Shown here: positions 8,227-17,304 of the stretch, piece by piece
How positions within the stretch are numbered: position 1 is the stretch's first letter
Layout: each line of letters opens with the position of its first letter
Assembly (NCBI RefSeq): GCF_015710975.1
Contig: NZ_CP049783.1
Coordinates: 5,055,001-5,119,000 of the forward strand
Reading direction: 5' to 3'
Length of the DNA: 64,000 nucleotides
Source: Paenibacillus polymyxa
GTDB lineage: Bacteria; Bacillota; Bacilli; Paenibacillales; Paenibacillaceae
Program-made: the position numbers and the translations under genes
The notes under the pieces: model-generated
The model's database searches: none
The model's input: the letters and a program-made list of their open reading frames with translations, nothing else
What the model was told of the DNA's origin: nothing

Positions 8227-9015
8227 TTATGGCGTCATCGTGTTAAAGTAAAACCGAACATAATTGACCTTTTGCGTTTTGGTTTGATAAGAAAATATTA
8301 AATAATAACTAAGATCTGACGTGTTGTTGATCGTATAATTAGCTTCTGCTGTGCCGGATGTGTCTTTAGAGGTGTCAATTGTTTCTGTGGGCTGGCCTAG
8401 TTCGCTAATAACTTGTTTAATAAGCAACTTCTTATATTGTGGATCGTAAGAAGTAATTTCTGTAACTTTGTCACTTCCATCCAGTATGAGATCTGTATGA
8501 TATTTAGCGTAACTTCTCATAGGGCCTGTAGAACCAGAATCGGATTTCCCCCATAGCTCGAACAACAGATCGCTGCTCGTTCCTAGACCAAGACCTTTAG
8601 GCAGATTGGGCAACGTCCCCTGCTTGGCTGCGCTCATTATAGCAGCTGCGGAGCTGTGTTTACTGTCAGGTGTGGCTGTACTACTAGCAGGTTTCTGCTG
8701 TGGCGAGGTTGAACCTTGATCAGACTTTTTTCCAGGTTTCTTGGAATTTTCTGCATCCGCACTAGGCTTACTGATATCTGTATTCGTCTTGTTATTGGGA
8801 GTATCTTGCTCATTTGTATTGATGTCTGTATTCTGATCTGTTGAATTACTGGCAGATGGTGTGGCTGATTTTGTTGTAGATGGAGCAATTGAGCTTGCTT
8901 CTCCACTATTGCCGCATCCTGTCATTACAGCAAAACCGATTGCTAATAAAGCGCTGGTAGTGACTAGCTTGCAAGCTAACTTTTTACGATTGCGAGATTG
9001 ATGTATAGGTTTCAT
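8227..9015 (-). CDS. Secreted lipoprotein with low-complexity linker and YjgB-like (DUF4309) domain
   Basis: 262 residues from ATG 9013-9015, after GGAAAGAG. A start at 9054 is in frame but would put extra residues before the signal peptide. The N-terminus has a basic patch, a hydrophobic core and the lipobox VMTGC. Residues 35-120 are a Ser/Thr/Asn/Asp/Lys-rich linker, probably a wall-spanning spacer. The C-terminal 125 residues (KQGTLPNLPKGLGLGTSSD, then LLFELWGKSD) resemble DUF4309/YjgB proteins, which are extracellular and uncharacterised. The linker means length comparison is not helpful. Confidence 0.75.
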   Translation of the reverse strand: MKPIHQSRNRKKLACKLVTTSALLAIGFAVMTGCGNSGEASSIAPSTTKSATPSASNSTDQNTDINTNEQDTPNNKTNTDISKPSADAENSKKPGKKSDQGSTSPQQKPASSTATPDSKHSSAAAIMSAAKQGTLPNLPKGLGLGTSSDLLFELWGKSDSGSTGPMRSYAKYHTDLILDGSDKVTEITSYDPQYKKLLIKQVISELGQPTETIDTSKDTSGTAEANYTINNTSDLSYYLIFSYQTKTQKVNYVRFYFNTMTP

Positions 9016-9134
9016 TATGAGATCACTCTTTCCTTGTTCTTGAGTACAAACCAAGTGTAACCGAACCTCGTTTCGAGAATACCTCTACTTGTATCCAACT
9101 TGTAAACAATAGCGTTATAAATTTCTAATACATC

Positions 9135-9770
9135 CTACCTGCGATCGTAAGCGCCTAGCTGTTGTTTAGAAAAGGCGTAAGGGGAGTCACTCTTCTTCAA
9201 CCATATATTCCCTTTCACAATAAAAATGTATATAGCAAAAACAAAGTAGATTGTGCCTGCAATCCAGTCTATTGCCGTAGGAATGTCTCGCTTTACAATT
9301 TCATGGATATACCAGATTCCGACAGGGACATGCAGGAGAACTGCCGTACACAAACCGGGATTATATACAGTTTTTGCTTTGAGATTGACAACAATTCCGT
9401 GCCAGATGACCTGAAAAAATCCCATCAAAACAGGTGCGAGTCCAAGCCAGATTACGTGGGGAAACCAGACGGGGAGTAGATAAAATACATAGGCAATTGC
9501 CACATTAATGATCATTGCTGATTGAGTGTTCAAGGGGTAATGATCCGGGGCTTCACTTTTAAACAAAACATTGTTAAATAAACCCGCAAAATATCCGGGC
9601 CAGCGGTATTCTTCAAATTGGTGAAACAAAATAGCCACAAAGCTTAACCACAGTATACCTGATAGATCCGATAAGATGGCTGAATTCATAAGCAAAACAA
9701 TACATACAGCCACTCCGATGATGCCCCCTGCATCTTGCCAATATTTTCTCAAAAAATCCATGGCATTCAC
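9135..9770 (-). CDS. HXXEE-domain membrane protein
   Basis: 211 residues with about six hydrophobic helices. The second helix is followed by FHQFEEYRWPGYFAG, which carries the His-x-x-Glu-Glu signature of the HXXEE family (PF13787). Members are small multipass proteins of unknown function, thought to be enzyme-like because of the conserved polar motif in the membrane. It starts 9 bases after the TetR gene on the same strand. The two are probably one transcript, and the regulator likely controls this protein. Confidence 0.88.
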   Translation of the reverse strand: MNAMDFLRKYWQDAGGIIGVAVCIVLLMNSAILSDLSGILWLSFVAILFHQFEEYRWPGYFAGLFNNVLFKSEAPDHYPLNTQSAMIINVAIAYVFYLLPVWFPHVIWLGLAPVLMGFFQVIWHGIVVNLKAKTVYNPGLCTAVLLHVPVGIWYIHEIVKRDIPTAIDWIAGTIYFVFAIYIFIVKGNIWLKKSDSPYAFSKQQLGAYDRR

Positions 9771-9779
9771 CCCTAAGAT

Positions 9780-10370
9780 TTATTTGTGATCAAAATATCT
9801 TTCAAACAGCAGGTTTAATTGTTCCTCTATTGTAGGCATTTCCACAACTGCTCCAGATTCAAGAATTGGACTCATCAGTGCAGGCAGAAAAATGGCTCCG
9901 AATATTTGCAGCATCATAGCTAACAACCGCTCTGGCTGTTGCTCACCTGTTAGCTCCTTGATTGTGTTCTGGACCTTTGGAAACCCCATTATGTTTAAAA
10001 ATCTTCCGTATTCCTGTTGAGATGTAAAGGGCGTGCTGCCCATCACAATAATTCGTGATAGTAGCTCTGGATATTGGCGAATGACCTGTAAATAGTTAAG
10101 TAAAAATTGTTTCAGTCTATCTTGCGGGGGCATCGCTGTATTGTCCAAAACAGAAAATGTGTGCTGAAAGCTGTTTAGGATCACTTCGATAGCTTCGCTG
10201 AGCAAATTTTCTTTGGAGCCAAAATAATAATTAACTAGAGAAATATTAGTACCAGACAGGTCAGCAATTTTTCGGATTGTAACCGCCTCGAAACCTTTCT
10301 TTTGGATAAACTCCAGCGTAGACTGTAGAATTTTTTCTTTGGTCTGTTGTTTTTTGTCTGGGTGACTCAT
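9780..10370 (-). CDS. TetR/AcrR-family regulator of the HXXEE gene
   Basis: 196 residues from ATG 10368-10370, directly behind AGGAGGAGG, which decides this start over an ATG at 10409. The helix-turn-helix is typical (KEKILQSTLEFIQKKGFEAVTIRKIADLSG, NISLVNYYFGSKENLL). The C-terminal part is of TetR type. An AT-rich inverted repeat lies 87 bases upstream and is a good candidate for its operator. It is probably autoregulatory and controls the membrane protein encoded just downstream. Confidence 0.9.
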   Translation of the reverse strand: MSHPDKKQQTKEKILQSTLEFIQKKGFEAVTIRKIADLSGTNISLVNYYFGSKENLLSEAIEVILNSFQHTFSVLDNTAMPPQDRLKQFLLNYLQVIRQYPELLSRIIVMGSTPFTSQQEYGRFLNIMGFPKVQNTIKELTGEQQPERLLAMMLQIFGAIFLPALMSPILESGAVVEMPTIEEQLNLLFERYFDHK

Positions 10371-10456
10371 CTTTTTCCTCCTCCTGTTTAGTTTAATCCT
10401 AAAGGACAAATGAAACGGACTACTTTAAGCAAAACAACAATTTAAGCAAAAATTAA

Positions 10457-10489
10457 AACAATATTTAAAACACTGTTTAAATTATTGTT
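10457..10489. promoter_or_regulatory. Inverted repeat, candidate TetR operator
   Basis: AACAATATTTAAAAC and GTTTAAATTATTGTT face each other around ACT. The arms are near-perfect over 15 bases. The element lies in the promoter region of the tetR-HXXEE unit. Confidence 0.6.
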
Positions 10490-10549
10490 TGAACTTAGCT
10501 TAGCACTTTACATTTCACAAAACAAGTAAAGATATGAGAATTAGGCTAT

Positions 10550-10588
10550 GAAAAAACCCGCAAAACGAATCAGATCGTTTGCGGGTTG
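10550..10588 (-). terminator. Terminator of the acyl-CoA synthetase / aminopeptidase operon
   Basis: On the minus strand AACCCGCAAACGAT pairs with ATTCGTTTTGCGGGTT and is followed by TTTTT. It lies 29 bases past the aminopeptidase stop. Confidence 0.85.
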
Positions 10589-10616
10589 AGTGAAGTGAGA
10601 TTAAGAAAAGACTAAA

Positions 10617-11849
10617 CTAAATTGCCCAATTTCCTTTGCGGAACACAGCCTCTGTGCTTCCGTCTTGCAGTTCACCATCAATATCCAGCTCGGCTGAGCC
10701 GATCATAAAGTCAACATGAGTCAGGCTGACATTGGCACCGTTCTGGAGTAACTCCTCCCGGTTCATTTGTGTCCCATTTTCGATATTAAATGGATACGCA
10801 CTGCCTAGGGCCAAGTGACAGGAGGCATTTTCGTCGATACCTGTATTATAAAAGATGCGATTGAGATTGGAAATCGGTGAATCGTGCGGCACCAGGGCAA
10901 CTTCTCCCAGATAGCTAGCCCCTTCATCCGTAGCGAGCAAATGAGTGAGATGCTGCTCGCCGGATTCTGCTGTATATTCGGTGACCTTACCGTCCTTAAA
11001 GGTAAACGTAATGCGATCTACCAGTTGTCCATTTAAATTAAGCGGCATGGTACTTGTGATGTGACCATTGACACCTGTACGCTTAGGCATTGTGAACACT
11101 TCTTCTGTCGGCATATTTGCCACGGTATAAATTCCTTGGGCGTTTTCACCGCCGCCACCACGCCAAATATGTCTTTCGGCCAATTCAATTTTCAAATCTG
11201 TTCCTGGTGCACGATAATGGAGACTTTTATAGTTTTTATGATTCAGCTTGTTTTGTAGCTGTTCGAGATTGTTTAAATGTCCCTGCCAATTTTGAATTGG
11301 ATCGGAGCCGTCTACACGATTCATTTGGAAAATCGTATCCCACATGACACGAATTCGGTCCTCTTCTGCTATATCGGCAAATACTTTATCTGCCCAAGCC
11401 TTCGTCGGCGCTTTAACCAGACACCAGCTAATCTTAGCATTCCGCGTATAGTGAGCATAGCCTTCTCTCGCCGTAGCCGCCGCCTTTGTTGCGCGAGAAA
11501 CGTGTTCCGGGTCAATACCTTGATATAAATCCGGGTTCGGCACTTTAATCGTTATCGTAGCTCCACCCTCTTCGGCGAATTTCTCCATCATCTCTGCCTT
11601 CCAAGCAGGGTAGTAATCAAAGCTGGCTTCGTCACCATGTTCAAAACGACTGCGTGTAATGGAATCGTCCTCAAACTCTACCTGTACATATTTAGCGCCT
11701 GCTTCATAGGCTTTGCTGACAATCAGGCGTGTAAACTCAACAGTTTCCAGTGGTGCAGTTACCAACAACGCCTGTCCTGGCTGAATGTTGACCCCTACTC
11801 TTACGACCAGTTCTGCGTATTGCTCCAACAATGATTCAAATGTACTCAT
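10617..11849 (-). CDS. M29-family aminopeptidase (AmpS/PepS type)
   Basis: 410 residues from ATG 11847-11849, 7 bases after AGGAGCG. An upstream in-frame ATG at 11897 would overlap the previous gene and has no ribosome site. The sequence follows the thermophilic aminopeptidase (M29) family: the N-terminal domain RVGVNIQPGQALLVTAPLE, and the C-terminal metal-binding domain with ENASCHLALGSAY and LTHVDFMIGS. These are cytoplasmic dimetal enzymes releasing N-terminal residues from peptides. It lies 47 bases downstream of the acyl-CoA synthetase gene and shares its terminator, suggesting co-transcription although the functions are not obviously related. Confidence 0.92.
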   Translation of the reverse strand: MSTFESLLEQYAELVVRVGVNIQPGQALLVTAPLETVEFTRLIVSKAYEAGAKYVQVEFEDDSITRSRFEHGDEASFDYYPAWKAEMMEKFAEEGGATITIKVPNPDLYQGIDPEHVSRATKAAATAREGYAHYTRNAKISWCLVKAPTKAWADKVFADIAEEDRIRVMWDTIFQMNRVDGSDPIQNWQGHLNNLEQLQNKLNHKNYKSLHYRAPGTDLKIELAERHIWRGGGGENAQGIYTVANMPTEEVFTMPKRTGVNGHITSTMPLNLNGQLVDRITFTFKDGKVTEYTAESGEQHLTHLLATDEGASYLGEVALVPHDSPISNLNRIFYNTGIDENASCHLALGSAYPFNIENGTQMNREELLQNGANVSLTHVDFMIGSAELDIDGELQDGSTEAVFRKGNWAI

Positions 11850-11896
11850 TTTTCCACGCTCCTGTTTCGTTTTAATAATATTGAATGGCTTCATCA

Positions 11897-13486
11897 CTAC
11901 AGTGCGGATTGCTTCTCCAAATCACGCAGCTCCACTCTCCGTATTTTGCCTGAGCTGGTTTTAGGGAGTTCCTGGATAAACTCTATTTTTCGTGGATATT
12001 TGTAAGGTGCCGTCCATGTTTTCACATGATGTTGCAGTTCCTTCACTAACTCCGGTGATCCTTCTACTCCGGCTTTGAGCACGATGAAGGCTTTTACAAC
12101 ATGTCCACGGATTTCATCCGGACTGGCTACCGCTGCACATTCCTGCACAGAATCATGCTTCATCAGCGCTTCTTCTACTTCAAAAGGACCAATGGTATAG
12201 CCAGAACTGATAATGATATCATCACCGCGTCCTTCAAACCAAAAATATCCATCCTCGTCCTTTCGAGCCCGGTCTCCTGTAACAAAATAATCTCCATGCA
12301 CACTAGCTAATTTGCGTTCTGGATCATGATAATACGTATGAAACAATGCCGGCAGATCAGCACGCACTGCAATATCGCCCACTTGCCCTGGAGCCAGCGG
12401 AATACCACCCTCGTCTACGACCTCAACAAGTCCCGGTGCAATGGATTTGCCCATCGAGCCTGTGCGCAGAGGTGTGTCTCTTAGATTTCCAATAATTAAC
12501 GTACTCTCGGTTTGGCCGTAGCCATCACGAATCGTAATGTTGAACTGCTCCTGAAACTTGTTGATAACCTCCTGATTGAGCGGCTCCCCCGCAGAAACTG
12601 CGCTGCGCAATAGGGATAGATCGTATTGATCCAAACCATCCATTTTTGCCATAATTCGATATTCAGTTGGCGTACAACATAACACTTGGACTCCGTATTG
12701 CTGCAGCAACTGCAAATAACGACCCGGACGGAACGAACCATTATATACGAATCCAGTCGCCCCATTTCCCAGTACCGATAAAAACGGACTCCAAATCCAT
12801 TTTTGCCAGCCAGGTGCGGCTGTGGCCCATACTATGTCTGAAGCTTGAATGTCCAACCATGGTGATGTTATCCGCAGATGGGCATATCCCCAGCCATGGC
12901 TATGTACAACAGCTTTAGGATTTCCTGTGGTACCCGAAGTATAGGCCAGAATGGCCATGTCGTCACGGTGTGTCTTCACAGCTTCAAAAATATCTTCTTG
13001 TCCTTCCATCAGCTCATCCAGCACAATCCAACCAGGTGCATTTGCTGTGTGGTCCCCGGGGACTACAATGCGGTGAGCCAAAGCAGGCAAATCATCACTT
13101 ATTTTATCTACTTCACCTGTTACTCCGGTCCAGGCAATGACTGCACGCGCTTCCGAATGGCGAAGGCGATATGCAATATCCTTGGCCCGCAGCATTTCTG
13201 AAGATGGGATGACAGCAAGCCCCAGCTTCAAGCATGCCAGATAAATGACATATGCAATAATACGCCGTGGTACTACGACCAGAACTCTATCTCCTTTGTT
13301 AAATCCCAGACTTGCAAGTCCTCCAGCCAGCCGGTTTGCTTTTTTTAAAAGCTCTCCGTAGGTAATTTCTTCGTATTCTCCTGTCTCACTTAACCACTTG
13401 AGTGCGGTCTTACCAGCCTCATGGTGTTCCATTTCCGAAGTCATATTGTAATATTCAGGCGCAAGCCATTGTTGCTGATCAGTCAA
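11897..13486 (-). CDS. AMP-forming acyl-CoA synthetase (acetyl-/medium-chain acyl-CoA synthetase-like)
   Basis: 529 residues of the ANL adenylating superfamily. The phosphate-binding loop is AILAYTSGTTGNPKAVVHSH. The A5 motif is DGYGQTES. The hinge and C-terminal lysine motif are FEGRGDDIIISSGY and PKTSSGKIRRVELR. Length and motifs suit the medium-chain/acetyl-CoA synthetase group; the acyl substrate is not certain. A sequence resembling a FapR box overlaps the likely promoter at 13548-13564, which would tie expression to malonyl-CoA and fatty-acid status. The aminopeptidase gene follows. Confidence 0.92.
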   Translation of the reverse strand: MTDQQQWLAPEYYNMTSEMEHHEAGKTALKWLSETGEYEEITYGELLKKANRLAGGLASLGFNKGDRVLVVVPRRIIAYVIYLACLKLGLAVIPSSEMLRAKDIAYRLRHSEARAVIAWTGVTGEVDKISDDLPALAHRIVVPGDHTANAPGWIVLDELMEGQEDIFEAVKTHRDDMAILAYTSGTTGNPKAVVHSHGWGYAHLRITSPWLDIQASDIVWATAAPGWQKWIWSPFLSVLGNGATGFVYNGSFRPGRYLQLLQQYGVQVLCCTPTEYRIMAKMDGLDQYDLSLLRSAVSAGEPLNQEVINKFQEQFNITIRDGYGQTESTLIIGNLRDTPLRTGSMGKSIAPGLVEVVDEGGIPLAPGQVGDIAVRADLPALFHTYYHDPERKLASVHGDYFVTGDRARKDEDGYFWFEGRGDDIIISSGYTIGPFEVEEALMKHDSVQECAAVASPDEIRGHVVKAFIVLKAGVEGSPELVKELQHHVKTWTAPYKYPRKIEFIQELPKTSSGKIRRVELRDLEKQSAL

Positions 13487-13547
13487 ATTATACCTTCCCC
13501 TTTATACATATGATAAGAGCAACTTCCTTTATGTAGTATAACACGTC

Positions 13548-13564
13548 TTAGTACCAGGTTCTAA
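13548..13564 (-). promoter_or_regulatory. FapR-like operator overlapping the promoter
   Basis: Minus-strand TTAGAACCTGGTACTAA differs at about two positions from the FapR operator consensus as I remember it (TTAGTACCTRRTACTAA). A TATACT -10-like hexamer follows 13 bases downstream, so binding would block the promoter of the acyl-CoA synthetase gene. Confidence 0.55.
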
Positions 13565-13614
13565 TACCAGAATTAATTTATTTGGAAAAAAATAAAATTT
13601 GTAAAACAAACGAC

Positions 13615-13646
13615 AAAAAGAAAGAGCCTGAATACAGACTCTTTTC
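13615..13646 (-). terminator. Terminator of the HEAT-repeat protein gene
   Basis: Minus strand AAAGAGTCTG / CAGGCTCTTT around a 4-base loop, followed by CTTTTT. It lies 18 bases beyond the stop codon at 13664. Confidence 0.75.
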
Positions 13647-13663
13647 TTTACTATTATTGTAAT

Positions 13664-14767
13664 CTACAACTCAATGTCTACCACTGTAGAAGCCGCTTCC
13701 TGCCCGTTTACGAGCAGCACAATTCGGTGCGCTCCCGCATAATGACGACGAGTTGTCAGGTCTGCGAACCGGTGTGTTCGTGTACCCGTTAGACGGGTTC
13801 CTCCAGGGACCGTTTTGTCAGAAAGCAAAAACAGTTTGCGTGAAACTTGTCCTCTCGCCTTTACAAAGTCGATGCCATATTCGATGCGAACTCGTACAGG
13901 TTCACCTTCTCGAAGCTGAAGCACATAGCTCAGTTCACTGTGATCCCCGATCTTTAATACGGCAGGGTCTGTGGTGAAAGAGGCTGCTGTGACCAGCGGC
14001 ACCCCATCCGTATCATCCGCATAGCCGAACATGGCCATCACTTCAGGGATGGATTTGCGAATCAGGGATCGACAGCCATGACGCACAATCCAGTCGGTAT
14101 CAGGATGTGCGCCCTTCCACCGTTGAGCCGTTGCGATGACAATATCGGGATGATCCTTGGCAATATCGTTCAGGTTGTTGGCTACACTTTTACGTACATA
14201 CAATGATGGATCGGCCTTCAGCAGTTCCAATACAGCCAATACCGGAGCAGGATCACGTTTGAAGACAGGCAGCGCCTGTCCCCAAGGCAGCCGTGGACGA
14301 CAACCTTCGCTGGCAAGACGGCGGACGTGTTCACTGGGGTGTCCCGCCCAGGTCATCATCTGCCGCATCATCCGTTCTGGTTCACGCAGGAGGAAGGGTC
14401 TCACAGCGAACTCCGCAGAGGATTTTGATGTAAATCGCTCCAGTGCATTCATGGACAGGTCCCAATGCTCTTCTCCCTGCCCATATACCTCTACGAAATC
14501 AGGGAAAAACAAGTACGGAAATCCGCTACAGTACTCATCAATGGCAAATAATATAGAAAGAGCTTCTTCATAACTACTGGGCAAAAACGCCCCTAATGTT
14601 AACGAAATACGCCGTATTCGTTCTTTTAGCTCCAGCTCTCCCCATTTTTTATCCATAACTTGATGGATAAATCCGTCAATGTCGAACGGACTGTATGCAG
14701 CCTGTACTCTTTCACCGAATAGACGAAGGAATTCCTCCGTGTACATATTTTTTAAGGGTTCAGCCAT
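13664..14767 (-). CDS. DNA alkylation repair-like (AlkD family, HEAT repeats) protein
   Basis: 367 residues from ATG 14765-14767, preceded by AAGGAGATATACA. The longer frame to 14863 has no ribosome site and runs into the neighbour's terminator, so I drop it. Tandem helical repeats run from about residue 60 to 250: WAGHPSEHVRRLASEGCRPR, then LLKADPSLYVRKSVANNLND, then IVRHGCRSLIRKSIPEVM. This is the pattern of AlkC/AlkD-type HEAT-repeat DNA glycosylase relatives. The C-terminal 100 residues are beta-rich and unlike AlkD. Binding to alkylated DNA is expected from the family; base excision activity is not shown. Confidence 0.8.
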   Translation of the reverse strand: MAEPLKNMYTEEFLRLFGERVQAAYSPFDIDGFIHQVMDKKWGELELKERIRRISLTLGAFLPSSYEEALSILFAIDEYCSGFPYLFFPDFVEVYGQGEEHWDLSMNALERFTSKSSAEFAVRPFLLREPERMMRQMMTWAGHPSEHVRRLASEGCRPRLPWGQALPVFKRDPAPVLAVLELLKADPSLYVRKSVANNLNDIAKDHPDIVIATAQRWKGAHPDTDWIVRHGCRSLIRKSIPEVMAMFGYADDTDGVPLVTAASFTTDPAVLKIGDHSELSYVLQLREGEPVRVRIEYGIDFVKARGQVSRKLFLLSDKTVPGGTRLTGTRTHRFADLTTRRHYAGAHRIVLLVNGQEAASTVVDIEL

Positions 14768-14898
14768 TGTATATCTCCTTTTAAATATGAATGTAAGCAA
14801 GAAGCGATGAACGAACAATATCTTCGTATATGATAACCGTAAATCGTGACCCAGCACCAGCACTAAATGGGGTTAAGAGAATGGATATAAGACACATT

Positions 14899-14938
14899 AA
14901 AAAATGCCAAGTCCTAAGATTAGGACCTGGCATTTTTC
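14899..14938 (-). terminator. Terminator between the S9 peptidase and HEAT-repeat genes
   Basis: AAAATGCCA-GTCCTAA and TTAGGACCTGGCATTTT form a long stem around a 3-base loop with T/A runs on both sides, so it could work in either direction. Confidence 0.8.
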
Positions 14939-14964
14939 CATAATCACTACAAATCGAATGAGAC

Positions 14965-15642
14965 TTATATTTTGTGTTGGACAAACCAGTCGGTAATACG
15001 TTGCAGTCGTTCCACGCGAAGCTGTGGGTGCCCTTTACGTGAAAGCTCGTGACTCGAAGCTGGGAAACGGACAAATTGGGTGGGCTTTCCCAAACGACGC
15101 AATGCTGTAAACAGCTGCTCTCCCTGCTCAATAGGGCAACGTAGATCCTGCTCTCCATGTAATATGAGCAGCGGTGTATTGATTTGCTGTACATAAGCCA
15201 GCGGGGACTGCCTCCACAAAAGCTCGAAATCATCCCATGGATTCCCGCCAACTTCATCTTCCGTAAACGAGTACCCTATGTCACTCACCCCATACATTGA
15301 CAGCCAGTTAGATATGGAACGCTGGGTCACAGCTGCGCGGAAACGATCCGTATGCCCGACAATCCAGTTTGTCATAAAGCCACCATAGCTGCCTCCCGTG
15401 ACACCCAGTCTTTCTGGATCGATGAATGGGAATTTGCGTATAGCCTCGTCCACGGCGCTCAGTAGATCGGTGTAATCACGTCCGCCGTAATCTCCAAGGA
15501 CAACATTGGTAAAAGACTGTCCATACCCTCGACTTCCTCCCGGGTTCGTATAGATGACTACATACCCCCGAGCCGCCAGCAACTGAAACTCATGAAAAAA
15601 GGAATTGGAATACATGGCATGGGGGCCGCCGTGAATTTCCAA
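14965..15642 (-). CDS. S9 prolyl-oligopeptidase-type peptidase, catalytic C-terminal part (frameshifted)
   Basis: 225 residues forming the alpha/beta-hydrolase domain of an S9C peptidase. It opens with EIHGGPHAMYSNSFF (oxyanion region). The nucleophile motif is GVTGGSYGGFMTNW, the Asp lies in HGEQDLRCPIEQG and the His in PASSHELSRKGHP, so the triad is complete. No proper start or ribosome site precedes it, and the reading frame continues backward as YPAILEIHGGPH, the usual family sequence. The matching N-terminal propeller lies in another frame just upstream. I read this as one interrupted gene rather than an independent hydrolase. Confidence 0.85.
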   Translation of the reverse strand: MEIHGGPHAMYSNSFFHEFQLLAARGYVVIYTNPGGSRGYGQSFTNVVLGDYGGRDYTDLLSAVDEAIRKFPFIDPERLGVTGGSYGGFMTNWIVGHTDRFRAAVTQRSISNWLSMYGVSDIGYSFTEDEVGGNPWDDFELLWRQSPLAYVQQINTPLLILHGEQDLRCPIEQGEQLFTALRRLGKPTQFVRFPASSHELSRKGHPQLRVERLQRITDWFVQHKI

Positions 15643-16988
15643 AATGGCAGGGTAAGATCCCCCTCTTCAAACCCAACAGGCTTCATCACCCACCCCTGTA
15701 CGCGTCGGCCGTCCTCGACCTCCGTCCAGAAGCTCTCAGGCACACTAATCTCAATCTCATCAAGCAGAGAATCATTCACTCGTGTTAGCCGTTCCTCGGT
15801 CCCTGAATGGATCGCAATCCGAAACAAATCGCCTGGTAAAGCGACATTGGTGGAAGCAGCAATGATATGCTGCTCATCCGAAGTAAGCTCGAATTGGTAA
15901 ATTTCCCGTTCTCCTTGGGTTAAAATTTTAAAAGTTCCATCAAGCGCAAACTGATATACGTGCACATTTCCTTCAATGGTTACCAGCGTATACAGGGATT
16001 GACTGTCCGCACTGAAGCGTGGTGGTCCTACATGAAGATGTGAACGCATGTCGCTCATACCCGCATTACCGAGGTGAGCATCAAGTGTCTCACTAACGCA
16101 TACTGCCGTCCCGCCACTGGAGGGAACCGTATACAGTCGAGTCTGAGTAGCGCCTTTGGCATGACGATCATGACCGTAAAAGGCAATCAATGTACCATCG
16201 GGAGAGAATGCAGCGCTCTCGATTTGAAGCTCGGAATGAGTCAGCTTAAACGGTACTGCCGCATTGCTATTAGAAGTCGCAGGAGCTACCGTAAACAAAT
16301 CATTTTGCTTGCGTAAATCCGTATCCTCTTTGGAATGCTCCGCTATTCTAGCCACAAATAAAATCTGTTGGCCATTCGGTGACCAGACAGGCTCCGCGAC
16401 ATCATAAGCGCCGGATGTCAGTTGAACCGTGTGCCCTGAAGTCACATCAGTTACATACAAGTGATCACGAGTATCATCCCACAGCCCATAGCCGTCGGAT
16501 TTAGCTTTTGTTCGATTAACCACTCGTCCCTCAAGCTGTGTCTCCTGCTTTCCTGCGTCGCATGTAGGACTTGACTGGTTCTCAGCAGTTTTAGCTACAA
16601 ACGATATGCAGGCTCCATCCGGCGACCAGGCTAATGAACGAACATTGTTCCCTACGTGCGTAAGTTGTCGGGCTTCTCCCCCGCGTGCTGGAATAATCCA
16701 TACCTGGCGCTTGCCGTCTGCCGAACGGAGAAAAGCAAGTTGTGATCCGTCCGGTGACCAGACAGGTGTTTCATCTTTCGGTCCATATGTAAAGGGTATT
16801 GGAGCTTTACCTTCGAACGGCAACAGCCAAATAGCCGAGTTATAGTCTGTTCGCTCTTCATTAATATACTGTTCTACATAAGCAATTTCGCCACTCGTGG
16901 GATGAACAGCTGGATCGCTAACCCAGTGAAATCGATATAAATCCTCAGCTGTTATACGGCGTTTGGTGTCAGATTGCGAGTTGCTCAA
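15558..16988 (-). CDS. S9 peptidase, N-terminal beta-propeller part (frameshifted gene)
   Basis: 476 residues, of which the first 443 or so are a WD40/PD40-like propeller with repeated SPDG blades (ETPVWSPDGSQLAFLRSADG, SLAWSPDGACISFVAK, EPVWSPNGQQILFVARIAE, SAAFSPDGTLIAFYGHDRH). After VGFEEG the frame is lost, and the last 33 residues are out-of-frame translation. Restoring one G in the run that reads CCCCC at 15659-15663 on the plus strand joins it to the catalytic domain. The result is a protein of about 674 residues, close to the usual S9C length. If the shift is real, no complete peptidase is made. Confidence 0.88.
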   Translation of the reverse strand: MSNSQSDTKRRITAEDLYRFHWVSDPAVHPTSGEIAYVEQYINEERTDYNSAIWLLPFEGKAPIPFTYGPKDETPVWSPDGSQLAFLRSADGKRQVWIIPARGGEARQLTHVGNNVRSLAWSPDGACISFVAKTAENQSSPTCDAGKQETQLEGRVVNRTKAKSDGYGLWDDTRDHLYVTDVTSGHTVQLTSGAYDVAEPVWSPNGQQILFVARIAEHSKEDTDLRKQNDLFTVAPATSNSNAAVPFKLTHSELQIESAAFSPDGTLIAFYGHDRHAKGATQTRLYTVPSSGGTAVCVSETLDAHLGNAGMSDMRSHLHVGPPRFSADSQSLYTLVTIEGNVHVYQFALDGTFKILTQGEREIYQFELTSDEQHIIAASTNVALPGDLFRIAIHSGTEERLTRVNDSLLDEIEISVPESFWTEVEDGRRVQGWVMKPVGFEEGDLTLPFWKFTAAPMPCIPIPFFMSFSCWRLGGM

Positions 16989-17304
16989 ATAAATCCCTCC
17001 TTAATATTGTCAGATTTGTACAACTTCACATTCAATTAATCCGATTAATTTTATATGAATTTAAATATACAATTACGTTACTCTTTTTATGTATCTCTGT
17101 CAATTTGTCCAAAACTCAAATAACCCTCTCTCAGTCATAATGACTCGAAAACACCGCGCTTCGGTTGCTTTCTTGAGAGAAGGTCATATCTGTTATCGTT
17201 CTTCTGTACCGTACGCATTAAAGCCAAGTTCCTCTGCAATCACAGCCTACCTGACGATATTTTGGAATTTCTACTGTGAACTCAGGCTTCTCCAGTGATC
17301 GTGT

